The notes under the pieces are model-generated. The model was given only the letters and a program-made list of their open reading frames with translations, made no database searches and had not been told where the DNA came from. This document shows, in pieces, positions 51,585 to 60,053 of a stretch of DNA of 64,000 nt (its first letter is position 1; every line of letters starts with the position of its first letter). The stretch is from Cyanobacteria bacterium RUI128. GTDB taxonomy: Bacteria > Cyanobacteriota > Vampirovibrionia > Gastranaerophilales > Gastranaerophilaceae. Where the stretch lies: assembly GCA_024695725.1 (NCBI GenBank), contig JAILHQ010000145.1, positions 28,586-92,585 on the forward strand, given 5' to 3'. Position numbers and translations under genes: made by a program.

Positions 51585-53603
51585 TTACCATTCAGGCTCT
51601 TTGAGTACGTTTTTCCAGTGTTCAAGTCTTGCGTTAAGGTCTGCTATTTCTCTGGTTGCTTCGTATTCTGATTTTTCGTGTTTTGCGATAGCGAGTCCTG
51701 CTTTTGAGTTTACTGCAATAGACAAGAGCTCAGGCATGTTCATAACAGGTTCTTCCCCTGTTATAACAGAGCGGTGATAAGTTGATTCATAATCAGGGTT
51801 AACTCTCAGTTTCCAGTTATCGTTGTTTTCCTGTCCCCCCTGGTTGTAGGTTTTATCTATCCCGAAGAAATCGGCAAATGAAACCTGGATGTTAGGCGTT
51901 CCTCTGAGAAGTTCAGCGTATTTTGCTTTAAGTCTTACCTGCTGGTTTTGTTCAATTTCCTGACAGAATTTTGCTGATTTCTTAGCCTGTTCTTCGTTGT
52001 AAGGCGGCATCAGGTATCCTGCAAGGTAGAGAGGGTTCCAGCTGTCGTTTCCGTATATCCAGTCCTGATTAAGCAACTGAGCGGATGGTTCGTTATCGTG
52101 GGTTGCCATAAAGCTGTATCTTGGGCCGTTGATACCTTCCATTTTAGTCCCTTTTGAATACATTATTCCCTGAAGTTTTTCGTCTTCAAAAACTTCGCCT
52201 TCAAATTTTCCGCCGTAGAATACTTCCTGGAAGGTTGAGCTTTGTGCGCCTAAATCTTCCCATACAACATCTCTTGGATCGATGTTGTGTTCTCTGAGTG
52301 TCGGTAAGAGAATTTTATGCATAATTTTTGCGTAATTATGTTCAGGATCGATAGTTCTCAGATGTGACATATAACTTCTGTGGCTGAAATCGATTGTTCC
52401 GTCTTCTTTAACCATTGATGATTTGTATATGTAAGGGTCAACAAGTCCCATAACGTGGTCAACACGAATATTTTCAACCCCGTCGAGAGTACGTTCGATT
52501 TTATGTTTCAGTAACTGTCCGGAAGTTCCGAGAGAACCGTCTTTGTTGAAAAGTGTTTTAGGGTTCAGAACGGCAATGTTCCAAAGCTGAGGCCCGCCGT
52601 TTTTTCCACCGTCAGGACAGCCTACACGCCAGTCCTTCAGGAACGCATCAGGGTTTGCCCATTCATCAGCATAAGAAAAACCAACAAGCAAATCGCCTGT
52701 ATATTTTATTCCGCCGGCTTTACGGTTTGCTTTGTCTTCTTTTTCCTGTTTATCAACAAGGAACTGTATAAATTTGTATTCATCGATTTTGTGTGCTGAA
52801 CGTGGTTTGTTTTTAACCTGATTATACCTTGCAATAGCTGCAGGGTCGCCCTCTTTCATTCTTGCAATAATGTTTTTGTCTAATTCGTTATCCCATTTCT
52901 CAAAATTATCAGAACCATGAATATCGGAAAATAGTCTGAATACGCTGTCTTTTTCTAACCAATAATCATTTTCTTTTTTGAAATTATCAAATTCTTTGTT
53001 CAAAGCCTCTGCTTTCTTGTCGCCGTTGGCAAGTTTAGTTTTGAAGTTTTTGTAGGCACGTTTTGTGACCATTTTAGAAACTGCTTTTGCCTCGTCGAAG
53101 TCGGCCATATCGTAGTTTTCGTAGTTGTTATGCTTAATGATTTCAATATCTTTGTAGTCTTTTTCTGAGATAATATTTGCGTATTTATCTGATTTGAGCG
53201 CATTGAAATCGAGGAAGAGTTCATTTTTTGCGAAAACGGATGCGTGGTAAGGTGAGTTGTCACGCTTGTTTAGTTTGCCGTTCGGGCCTAGTTGAATAAC
53301 GTTAAACCCGTTCATTTTAACAAAATCGGTAAACCCTTTAGCCAGATAAGGCGAGCCGATATACGGGTTTTTCGAGGTAATACTTGTTGAGTAGTATTCG
53401 GAAGATATAGGTGTTTGTTTGTCAATGTCGCTAGGGAAGGATGAACCGTGTACAATGAGCGCACGATTAGTTATCCCTAGATATTCAAACGCATCGTTCA
53501 TAGTTTTTTCGAAATGAGGTTTTTCATCATCTCTGAGTTTACGTCCGAATGAAGGTGCTGACTGAGTTATGGGTAAATTATTCGAATACACACTTATCTT
53601 CAT
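51585..53603 (-). CDS. malQ: GH77 4-alpha-glucanotransferase-like protein (amylomaltase)
   Basis: 672 residues from the likely start MKISVYSN; six codons upstream is another ATG. GH77 active-site motifs are in order: 'SPYHASVFAKN' (~115), 'IRVDHVMGL' with the nucleophile Asp (~380), 'VWEDLGA' with the acid/base Glu (~450) and 'ATHDNEPSA' (~503). The enzyme moves alpha-1,4-glucan chains and releases glucose. An extra segment (~165-290) and an N-terminal 'APSFG' tag set it apart from common MalQ. It is monocistronic. Confidence 0.85.
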   Translation of the reverse strand: MKISVYSNNLPITQSAPSFGRKLRDDEKPHFEKTMNDAFEYLGITNRALIVHGSSFPSDIDKQTPISSEYYSTSITSKNPYIGSPYLAKGFTDFVKMNGFNVIQLGPNGKLNKRDNSPYHASVFAKNELFLDFNALKSDKYANIISEKDYKDIEIIKHNNYENYDMADFDEAKAVSKMVTKRAYKNFKTKLANGDKKAEALNKEFDNFKKENDYWLEKDSVFRLFSDIHGSDNFEKWDNELDKNIIARMKEGDPAAIARYNQVKNKPRSAHKIDEYKFIQFLVDKQEKEDKANRKAGGIKYTGDLLVGFSYADEWANPDAFLKDWRVGCPDGGKNGGPQLWNIAVLNPKTLFNKDGSLGTSGQLLKHKIERTLDGVENIRVDHVMGLVDPYIYKSSMVKEDGTIDFSHRSYMSHLRTIDPEHNYAKIMHKILLPTLREHNIDPRDVVWEDLGAQSSTFQEVFYGGKFEGEVFEDEKLQGIMYSKGTKMEGINGPRYSFMATHDNEPSAQLLNQDWIYGNDSWNPLYLAGYLMPPYNEEQAKKSAKFCQEIEQNQQVRLKAKYAELLRGTPNIQVSFADFFGIDKTYNQGGQENNDNWKLRVNPDYESTYHRSVITGEEPVMNMPELLSIAVNSKAGLAIAKHEKSEYEATREIADLNARLEHWKNVLKEPEW

Positions 53604-53668
53604 ACCGGTTATATAAAACATGAAAAAGAAATTTTTTGCCAGATAATAAAGTAAATTTAATAAAACAC

Positions 53669-53697
53669 TTTACAAAAAAAATTCAGCATATTATAAT
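53669..53697 (+). promoter_or_regulatory. Promoter of tRNA-Ala
   Basis: TTTACA and TATAAT with a 17-bp spacer; the -10 box lies 18 bp before the tRNA. Confidence 0.75.
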
Positions 53698-53714
53698 TTT
53701 CTTGTTGAACTCGT

Positions 53715-53790
53715 GGGGGTTTAGCTCAGCTGGTAGAGCACCTGCTTTGCACGCAGGGGGTCAGGAGTTCGAATCTCCTAACCTCCACCA
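53715..53790 (+). tRNA. tRNA-Ala(UGC)
   Basis: 76 bases including encoded CCA. Acceptor GGGGGTT/AACCTCC with the G3-U70 pair that marks alanine tRNAs; anticodon arm CCTGC/GCAGG with loop TTTGCAC (anticodon TGC); T arm AGGAGTTCGAATCTCCT. The fold is complete. Confidence 0.97.
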
Positions 53791-53997
53791 TAAAAAAGAC
53801 GATAACATTGTTATCGTCTTTTTTATTGAGAGTGTTTTGGTTATAAGAACTACCCGATACGAAGTATCGTAGGAGTCCGAGCGCCCTGTGAGCAGAGTGT
53901 GAAGGTTTTTTCTTTGGAAGAAACGAAGTTTCTGAAAAGAAAAACCGTAGACACGTTTAACGCGAACAGGTCAAGACAATCTCCTAACCTCCACCAT
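53772..53997. repeat. Structured 206-bp element flanked by tRNA-Ala 3'-end copies (element 2)
   Basis: A 20-bp direct repeat (AATCTCCTAACCTCCACCAT) lies at 53772 and 53978, period 206 bp. The core is laid out like element 1 at 11128-11358: a hairpin CGATAC-GAA-GTATCG (near 53855-53869) and a conserved CGAGCGC...GTGAGC...TGAAG block. Then come a nested hairpin with outer TTTTTCTT/AAGAAAAA and inner AGAAAC-GAA-GTTTCT (near 53904-53943), hairpins CGT/ACG and GTTT/GAAC, and the end CAAGACAATC before the tRNA end copy. Stem bases differ from element 1 but pairing is kept. Confidence 0.72.
53792..53826 (+). terminator. Terminator of tRNA-Ala
   Basis: Stem AAAAAGACGATAAC/GTTATCGTCTTTTT with a T run, directly behind the CCA. 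Confidence 0.85.
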
Positions 53998-54242
53998 TTA
54001 AAAGCTCACTGTTAGTGGGCTTTTTTAATGCCAAGTTTTCCGCTTTGCTCACATTTTGCTCATATTTCAATTTTTCAAGCAAGTTTATTGCTTGCTGATT
54101 TGTGCTTTTTAAAACGTGTGTATATACGTTTAACGTGGTTTGTGCTGATGTATGTCCTAACTGTTCCTGAACATACTTAACAGGGATATTGTTACTCAAT
54201 AAATACGTGGCGTAAGTATGCCTCAATGACGTCGTTATTTGA
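53984..54242 (-). pseudogene. Tyrosine integrase, C-terminal remnant
   Basis: About 84 codons are left of an integrase. The catalytic C-terminal motifs 'SLRHTYATYLL' (Arg and His box) and 'EQLGHTSAQTTLNVYTHV' (Gly-His and the nucleophile Tyr) are intact. The 5' part, including the first catalytic Arg, is missing; upstream of the homology the frame runs into unrelated sequence at about 54240. Its last codons and stop are encoded by the second copy of the tRNA-Ala 3' end, so the gene's end overlaps the attachment site, as in many tRNA-specific integrases. Confidence 0.85.
54003..54028 (+). terminator. Terminator behind the second tRNA-Ala 3' end copy
   Basis: Stem AGCTCACT/AGTGGGCT and a T run. 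It lies inside the 3' coding part of the integrase remnant on the other strand. Confidence 0.6.
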
Positions 54243-54965
54243 TCTGAATATAACGATACAGTTAAATCTTCTTCAAAATCGGGTGAGTCTGCAAATATTA
54301 CGGAATACAGCGGAACTAACAAGATTACAACAGGTAAAGGCAAAGACGGATTTATTGTTGCCGGCGGTAATAATCATATCAGCTCTGGTGCCGGTGCTGA
54401 TGAATATAATATAGTTGATGGTTATAATACGATAAAAACAGGTAATGCAATTACAACCTTTAATATATCAGAAACCTATACTATTACAGATGATGAAACA
54501 AATGAAGTTCTAAAGACATTTAATGGCAATGGTGATATTTATATTACAGATACCTCAGGAGCAAATGTTCTAGGCCTGGCCACTGATAAGGATCTCAAAT
54601 TATACTTTGATGTTGAATTAAAAAAGGATAAGTACGGTAATGTCATTTCAAAGAAAGGTAATAACTATTATACTTATTCTGATATGACATTCACAACAGA
54701 AGATATTGACAGTGATATAAATGGTGTTGATGTAATAAACAATAAATCAATATCAAAAGTTAAGATTAACGGTACTGAATATAATCTTGCAACCAAACAG
54801 GCAAAGAAAGATCTTGCCGAATTGGCTCAAGATGTTGCTAACTGGTTGACAGGTGATAACAGACATTATGATTCCACCACTGAAGCTCTTCAATCTAATG
54901 ATGCAGCTATTGCAGAATTAATTAAACTCTATACAGATTTTTCCGATACACATTTCAAGGGATAA
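54243..54965 (+). pseudogene. RTX-like repeat protein, 5'-truncated
   Basis: A frame of 240 codons is open from 54243, directly after an in-frame TGA, with no good start. The first ~60 residues hold glycine/aspartate-rich repeats ('GKGKDGFIVAGGNNHISSG') like the calcium-binding hemolysin-type repeats at the C-terminus of secreted proteins. Beta-rich and helical parts follow, ending 'YTDFSDTHFKG'. The N-terminal part of the gene is missing at the junction with the integrase remnant. A terminator follows. Confidence 0.65.
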
Positions 54966-54992
54966 TCTAAAAAATTAAATATGTTCAACTAA

Positions 54993-55020
54993 AAAAAGAG
55001 GGTATAAAAACCCTCTTTTT
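54993..55020 (+). terminator. Terminator of the RTX-like remnant
   Basis: Stem AAAAAGAGGG/CCCTCTTTTT with a T run. Confidence 0.85.
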
Positions 55021-55136
55021 ATATAATATGTACTGACCTTACCCCTATCAGCAGCGAATATGTATTCAGCTACTTTGGGCGAGTTTGTGAATGTTTTTAT
55101 TATTGATGCAAAAATTTGTACCAATACTCAGCTTTT

Positions 55137-56153
55137 TTATCTTTTCATAGCAAGCATATCTATTTTACACTCTAAAAACCTGAGCCTATTTTCATTTTCG
55201 TACTCTTTATCAGGGCATATAGATATCGGGAAAGGAAGTTTGAGCCATTTCCCGTACACTTCTCTGAATTTTGGCATCAAATCTCTATTTTCTTCCCTTT
55301 GGGTGAAAAAACAGAGATGTACAAACGGATCTGATAAATCAGCAACTATTTTTTTATTATTGTTTTTGCAGTACTCTCTGAACATATGTTCATCATCGCT
55401 GAACCCTATATCTATATCGTTCCATAGTTCTTTTTTGAAAAATATGACATTTATTGAATATCGTTTTGTTTCATCAACCTCTTTGTATCCAAGATTTTTG
55501 GTTTTAGATATAAATTTTTGTGGTTGTAACGAAGTCTTTTCGTGTAACCATCGTGATATATAAGGATTTCTCCAAATCGTACCGCAGCAGCCTGTGTATA
55601 TTTCATCTTTCCCCAAAAATATTTCAGGTTCGCTAATATCGTGTTCTGAACCTGCTACATGAAGTCTTCCGATATTTTTAACGTATTCTTTTTCTAATCC
55701 GCATACTTCCAGTGTTTCCTTGAATCCCCAAGGGTTGTTATTTATCAATCCTGTTACATATCCAAGATTATCGCCGTATTTTTCCTGAGATTTTTCATAA
55801 CAGGTTATTAGTTTATCAAGCCAGTCATTTCTTAACGGAAATACGTCATCATCTATTTTGCAGATGTAATCGAAGTTTTTCATAACAGGACCGTCAAGCA
55901 ATGTTTTTATTGAATTATACGCATAACCCGGCTGTATCCAGTCAACAACTCTAATGTTTGCAGGATATAAACCTTCATATCTTTTTGCAACACGATATGT
56001 TCTTTCGCAATCATAAGTATTACGACCATTCTGAAGTATGTAAAGAGTGAACCCCTCATGTATGGTTTTTGATATTGCAGCAAGTGAAATCTCCAGCGCC
56101 TCAAAGTCCGCGTAAGCAAGTAATACCACAGCTACCTTTGTTTTATCTATCAT
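55137..56153 (-). CDS. Glycosyltransferase-like protein (GT-A type)
   Basis: 338 residues from the ATG behind GGAGAG; an in-frame extension upstream has no ribosome site. The N-terminus 'TKVAVVLLAYADFEAL' is the nucleotide-sugar-binding strand, and 'CKIDDDVFPLR' (~113-123) supplies the DXD metal-binding motif. The rest is mixed, with a C-terminal basic stretch. It probably transfers a sugar in envelope or capsule synthesis. No other polysaccharide genes are adjacent, so substrate and product are unknown. Confidence 0.72.
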   Translation of the reverse strand: MIDKTKVAVVLLAYADFEALEISLAAISKTIHEGFTLYILQNGRNTYDCERTYRVAKRYEGLYPANIRVVDWIQPGYAYNSIKTLLDGPVMKNFDYICKIDDDVFPLRNDWLDKLITCYEKSQEKYGDNLGYVTGLINNNPWGFKETLEVCGLEKEYVKNIGRLHVAGSEHDISEPEIFLGKDEIYTGCCGTIWRNPYISRWLHEKTSLQPQKFISKTKNLGYKEVDETKRYSINVIFFKKELWNDIDIGFSDDEHMFREYCKNNNKKIVADLSDPFVHLCFFTQREENRDLMPKFREVYGKWLKLPFPISICPDKEYENENRLRFLECKIDMLAMKR

Positions 56154-56268
56154 TTTTCTCTCCGAAAATCTTGTACAAATATGGAATATTTTATCATATC
56201 TGTCGCTATTTTTAAAATTATTTACATAGAACACTGTTATTTAATATCAGGTTTGTGGAACATAAAAC

Positions 56269-56700
56269 ATGTTACGTGTATTTGGTAGATTTGATATGTC
56301 AGTAAAAGTATCTCCAACAGGCTATAGTTTTAGTTTTGCGCCTATGCCAAGTATTGATCCTGAAGAAAAGGAAATAATGGACAGGCTGCTTGCTTACGGC
56401 TGCACTCCTACCGGAGATAAAACAACTGACAGAGCGAAACTACGCAGAATAGAAGAAGAAAAAGCGAAACAGGATAACTACGTTTCAAACAAATATTTAA
56501 CTGTTTCTCAGGCCGAATGTCAGAGAATACAAGACAGTAAAAAGGAAAAAAGAAAAATAAACAACCCTGAATTAAGTCCGCAAGTTCAGGACAAAAGACA
56601 GGGTGCTAAATTCCTTGGAGAACAAGTTTTTCTCGCAATAAAGATGAAAAATAATATTAAAGAATCCGAGAAGGATACCCCTCTCAAAAAAGTATCTTAG
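56269..56700 (+). CDS. Unrecognised basic protein
   Basis: 143 residues; the start may instead be the ATG at 56296 (MSVKVSPTGYSF). It is rich in Lys, Arg and Glu, mainly helical, with 'YLTVSQAECQRIQDSKKEKRK' in the middle. No motif or signal peptide is seen. A short hairpin (AAGTATC/GATACTT) covers the stop codon. Function unknown. Confidence 0.5.
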   Translation: MLRVFGRFDMSVKVSPTGYSFSFAPMPSIDPEEKEIMDRLLAYGCTPTGDKTTDRAKLRRIEEEKAKQDNYVSNKYLTVSQAECQRIQDSKKEKRKINNPELSPQVQDKRQGAKFLGEQVFLAIKMKNNIKESEKDTPLKKVS

Positions 56701-56741
56701 ATACTTGTCCTGTCGGATGATACCCTCAAAAGGGCAAAATA

Positions 56742-57110
56742 TTATTTTTCATCCTGTTTCTTTTTATTTCTTTTCCGTTTTTTAGGTTTTGGGGCTTCAG
56801 GCACATACGTCAAAACGCAGTGTTCTTTACCTTTATTATCCAGTACGGTAAGTGCGTTTTCATCAATTTTGCACAAATAAATTTTCCCATCAAATTCATA
56901 TCTGCAAAACTTGATTTCATCTTGTATTTCTGACATCAGTTCTTTTCTGCGTTGTGCAACGTACCGATTTATCCTATCCGTATTGACAGGAATCTGACCA
57001 AATATACCCGCAAGAGGATCAGGAAAATCTGACTCTCTTTTGATTGTTGTAATTTTTTTCTTCCCGTTCGGGAACTGTTCGATTATTGTAATTTTCTCTG
57101 TTTTTTTCAT
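56742..57110 (-). CDS. Unrecognised small protein
   Basis: 122 residues with a Lys/Arg-rich C-terminus (KPKKRKRNKKKQDEK) and a beta-rich part before it ('CRYEFDGKIYLCKIDENALTVLD'). It is soluble, without signal peptide. It lies ~95 bp downstream of the DUF2130 gene on the same strand. Function unknown. Confidence 0.55.
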   Translation of the reverse strand: MKKTEKITIIEQFPNGKKKITTIKRESDFPDPLAGIFGQIPVNTDRINRYVAQRRKELMSEIQDEIKFCRYEFDGKIYLCKIDENALTVLDNKGKEHCVLTYVPEAPKPKKRKRNKKKQDEK

Positions 57111-57205
57111 ATCTATACCTCTGTTTTTAGTTTATCGTTATCAGTTTCCCAAGTCCTGCGCCAAAGCACAGGACTGAGAAATGTAGTAACATGAAAGGGC
57201 AACAA

Positions 57206-58459
57206 TTATGATTTGTCTTCGATTAGCGGGATTTCCAGAGTTTCCACGTTCTGGACTTCTCCGCCAGCAATCCCCTTGATTGAACCGTACATTGAGCAGG
57301 TTGAACCGAGAACCGCTTTGATATTTTCTTCACGCTTCTTCCAGACTGTCGTCATATACTTACGTTCCTTTTGCAGCTCATCATGCATTGCCTGGAAAGA
57401 ATTGACTATTGATTCTATATGCAGTTTAAATTCACTGCCTGTCAGATATTTGTAGAGCAACTCTTTTTTATCAAGTTTATTCTCTTCTGTATCTTTTATT
57501 TCGCTTATCTGCAAAATAAGAGTTCTCAAAATAGCTGACAGAGCCTTAAATTCAGGATAAGAGCAGATATAAATACCATCCTTCATACCCATTCTGTCCA
57601 TACCTTCAGGATATTCGGAAGTGACAAGCACACCTATATCAGCACCTTTTGCCTGCATATCCTCTTTAAGCTTTTTAATCCAGCCGTTGTTATATTTCTT
57701 GGCACGTTTGCTTTCATAATATATAGAACCGCAATTTGGATTAAACGGAGTTTTTACTATCTGAAGAACATCCGCACCGCGCTCACCGACAAATATTTCA
57801 AGAATATCATCCTGAAGGAAGTTTTCTTTTAAATATTTTTCGATAGCGATTTCCTGAACCTCACCCTGAAGCTGCATTGAACCCTGTTCAATACGTTTTT
57901 GTGCATCATCAAGCATCGCTTTTTGAGCCCTCAGTTTTTCTTCAAGTTCAATAATTTTAAGTTCATATATTGTTTCAGCGTTTTCTTTGATTTTCTTGCG
58001 CTCTTCCTGAAGAATAACTCTGAGTTTTTCCTCTTGTTCCGCAACAATTTCATCTTTTAAAGATTCTTTTTCGCGCTCAAGTTTTGCATTTTCCGCTTTA
58101 AGCTTGTTCAGCTCTTTTAACTTTGCATTCTGAGTATCAAGTTCAAGTTGAAGGGTTTTAAGAGCATCCTCTTGTTCTGCCGCAACTTTAGCCTTTATAT
58201 CTTCTTCCTTCTGCTTCAGTTTCTTTTGTTCTTCCTTTAGCAAAACCTGAAACTCTTGTTCTTTTTTGTTATTGAGTTCTTCAAGCAACGCTTTTTGCTC
58301 TGCCTCTTTTTCCTTAAGAAGTACATTGAACTCAGCATCTTTTTTTGCTAATTCGGCATTGAGAGAATCTTTCATTCCCTCCTGAATCAAATCCGCAATA
58401 TTAATCTCTTTACCGCAGTTTGAACATTTGATGGTTTGGGTCTTTAATGATTTCTTCAT
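57206..58459 (-). CDS. DUF2130 protein (coiled coil plus nuclease-like domain)
   Basis: 417 residues from ATG 58459 (AGGAC upstream). It starts with a zinc-ribbon-like 'IKCSNCGKEI', then a long coiled coil (~30-210) rich in Glu, Lys and Leu. The DUF2130 domain (~215-400) follows, with 'GSIYYESKRAKKYNNGWI' and 'ADIGVLVTSEYPEGMDRMG', which recall PD-(D/E)XK nucleases (E-x-K core). Its role is unknown; families of this build, such as RmuC, act in DNA maintenance. Confidence 0.85.
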   Translation of the reverse strand: MKKSLKTQTIKCSNCGKEINIADLIQEGMKDSLNAELAKKDAEFNVLLKEKEAEQKALLEELNNKKEQEFQVLLKEEQKKLKQKEEDIKAKVAAEQEDALKTLQLELDTQNAKLKELNKLKAENAKLEREKESLKDEIVAEQEEKLRVILQEERKKIKENAETIYELKIIELEEKLRAQKAMLDDAQKRIEQGSMQLQGEVQEIAIEKYLKENFLQDDILEIFVGERGADVLQIVKTPFNPNCGSIYYESKRAKKYNNGWIKKLKEDMQAKGADIGVLVTSEYPEGMDRMGMKDGIYICSYPEFKALSAILRTLILQISEIKDTEENKLDKKELLYKYLTGSEFKLHIESIVNSFQAMHDELQKERKYMTTVWKKREENIKAVLGSTCSMYGSIKGIAGGEVQNVETLEIPLIEDKS

Positions 58460-58649
58460 GAAAATTTGTCCTGTGATTTGTATACAGAGAATTAGTTCCG
58501 GAAAATTTTGCACACAAACTAATCCCGTAAGCGATTCCCGCTTTGGTCACGTACACAATACCCGTTAAATTGAATTTCCGGAATATTTTCTGTAGAAGTT
58601 GTTCTTCATATTCTTACTATAAACTATATGTATGACAAAAACGGACATA

Positions 58650-59066
58650 CTAAATTATGACAAATCTGTTTGAACCGATTTTGTTAATATCTAAACCGTT
58701 TTTGATTATATGGTCACGTATTTTATGGAAGTAGTCCAATTGATTATTTACTGCAATTTTTTCGTGACATTCAGTGCAGTAAAATTTTATTACGTGGCAT
58801 CCCGATAATACTGACGCTCCGCAAAAATACGGAATCAAAGCTTCTTCTTTTCCGCAGACAGGGCATTTTATCCTCGGAAAAATAGAGCTCTTCAGTCTGT
58901 ACTGACCAAGTCCTAATATTTTTGCTATCAAAGGCATTCCCAAATGGAAATTTCTTGTTTCGTCTTCGGCAAATATTGTCGGGAAGAGTTCGCCCACATT
59001 GTAACATTCTCTTTCCGGTACGGTTTTTTGCAAAAGTTTTGCTTCTTTACTTGTTAATAAGTTCAT
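58650..59066 (-). CDS. Zinc-ribbon protein of unknown function under a SAM riboswitch
   Basis: 138 residues, GAGG 8 bases before the ATG. Two cysteine pairs, 'IKCPVCGKEE' (~66-75) and 'FYCTECHEK' (~94-102), form a treble-clef or ribbon zinc site. The rest is helical, ending 'NKIGSNRFVII'. The family is not recognised. The gene is the only one between a SAM-I-type riboswitch and the next gene on this strand, so its expression probably follows S-adenosylmethionine levels. No known methionine enzyme signature is visible. Confidence 0.7.
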   Translation of the reverse strand: MNLLTSKEAKLLQKTVPERECYNVGELFPTIFAEDETRNFHLGMPLIAKILGLGQYRLKSSIFPRIKCPVCGKEEALIPYFCGASVLSGCHVIKFYCTECHEKIAVNNQLDYFHKIRDHIIKNGLDINKIGSNRFVII

Positions 59067-59221
59067 AGTTTACCTCGCTTTTCTTTTTTTTTGTACACTT
59101 TTCAAGCAGTACAAGAGATACCCATAATCTGAGCGGGGAAACCTGATTTGAACATCAAATATATTTGCACAAGTGCAAATTAAATAACCATATTTCTGAT
59201 GCTCCATATAAAAACAAAAAC
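59067..59221 (-). promoter_or_regulatory. Leader between SAM riboswitch and zinc-ribbon gene (expression platform)
   Basis: The leader holds CCGCTCAG (59129-59136 on the minus strand), an exact complement of CTGAGCGG inside the aptamer (59249-59256), and an 8-bp perfect hairpin ATTTGCAC/GTGCAAAT. The alternative pairing would compete with aptamer folding. No T-run terminator is seen, so control may be at translation; this is inferred. Confidence 0.5.
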
Positions 59222-59345
59222 TAAATATTTCACATCGTCGGGTTTACACCGCTCAGGCATTAGCACCGTTGAGTAAAAAACTCCGGTTGCTGTGTAGTCA
59301 CAGGGCCTGTCCCTCGTACACTCTTTATGATTAAATATTGAATTT
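59222..59345 (-). promoter_or_regulatory. SAM-I (S-box) riboswitch aptamer
   Basis: The minus strand carries the S-box core in order: GAGGGACAGGCCC, CAGCAACCGG, a P3 hairpin (GGAGT...ACTC), CGGTGCTAATGCC and GATGTGA. The P1 arms AATATT/AATATT and TCAT/GTGA close it. This is the class that senses S-adenosylmethionine and usually controls methionine and SAM synthesis or transport. Confidence 0.9.
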
Positions 59346-59363
59346 TAAAAGATCAACACAACT

Positions 59364-59392
59364 ATAATAACATACGTTTCATGTTCGGTCAA
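59364..59392 (-). promoter_or_regulatory. Promoter of the SAM-riboswitch transcript
   Basis: On the minus strand, TTGACC and TATTAT with a 17-bp spacer; transcription would start about 10 bases before the aptamer. Confidence 0.75.
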
Positions 59393-59456
59393 CCTCACTA
59401 CATCTTTTGAGTGAATATATTTGTTTTACATTTACGTAATATAAAAGCGATTTTTC

Positions 59457-59485
59457 TTGTAAATTACTGCTCTCTGATATAAAAT
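59457..59485 (+). promoter_or_regulatory. Promoter of ribH
   Basis: TTGTAA and TAAAAT with a 17-bp spacer, about 65 bp before the ribH ATG. No FMN riboswitch is seen. Confidence 0.6.
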
Positions 59486-59549
59486 ATGCATGGGGATAAA
59501 GGTTTTATTCCAATTTTATGCACTAGGAGTGTCAAGAAGAGGTTATATT

Positions 59550-60011
59550 ATGAAAACAATAGAAGGTTTACTGACTACACAAGGCGAAAAATTTTGTATT
59601 ATTTTAGCGAGATTTAATGATTTTATAGGCGGGAAATTGCTCGAAGGCGCAGTAGATGAGCTTCAGCGTCACGGAGTAGATAACGAAGATATCGACGTAG
59701 TAAGAGTTCCTGGTGCTTTTGAAATTCCGGTTGTCGCAAAGAAATGCGCAAAATCAGGTACGTACAGCGCAATTATCACATTAGGCGCTGTTATAAAAGG
59801 TTCAACTTCACATTATGACTATGTCTGTGCTGAAGTCAGCAAAGGTGTTGCATCTGTTTCACTTGAAACAGAAGTACCTGTTATCTTTGGAGTTCTTACA
59901 ACAGATAATATCGAACAGGCTATCGAAAGAGCAGGAACTAAAGCCGGAAATAAAGGGGCTGATGCTGCTAAATCAGCTATCGAAATGGCTAACCTGATGA
60001 AAGCAATATAG
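59550..60011 (+). CDS. ribH: 6,7-dimethyl-8-ribityllumazine synthase
   Basis: 153 residues from the ATG behind AGAGG; an upstream in-frame ATG (59490) lies at the probable transcription start. '[17 protein letters not shown]', '[13 protein letters not shown]', '[16 protein letters not shown]' and '[23 protein letters not shown]' are the lumazine synthase hallmarks, with the catalytic His in 'TSHYDY'. It makes the direct precursor of riboflavin. The other rib genes are not here. Confidence 0.95.
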   Translation: MKTIEGLLTTQGEKFCIILARFNDFIGGKLLEGAVDELQRHGVDNEDIDVVRVPGAFEIPVVAKKCAKSGTYSAIITLGAVIKGSTSHYDYVCAEVSKGVASVSLETEVPVIFGVLTTDNIEQAIERAGTKAGNKGADAAKSAIEMANLMKAI

Positions 60012-60053
60012 TTCAGTTTTTTATATAATAGATTTTCTGCAAAGGAGTGTTAA

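Noticed and set aside
59070..59207. A 45-codon frame on the minus strand between the SAM riboswitch and the zinc-ribbon gene
   Set aside because: It has no ribosome site and overlaps the predicted switching sequence; length is within chance for this region.
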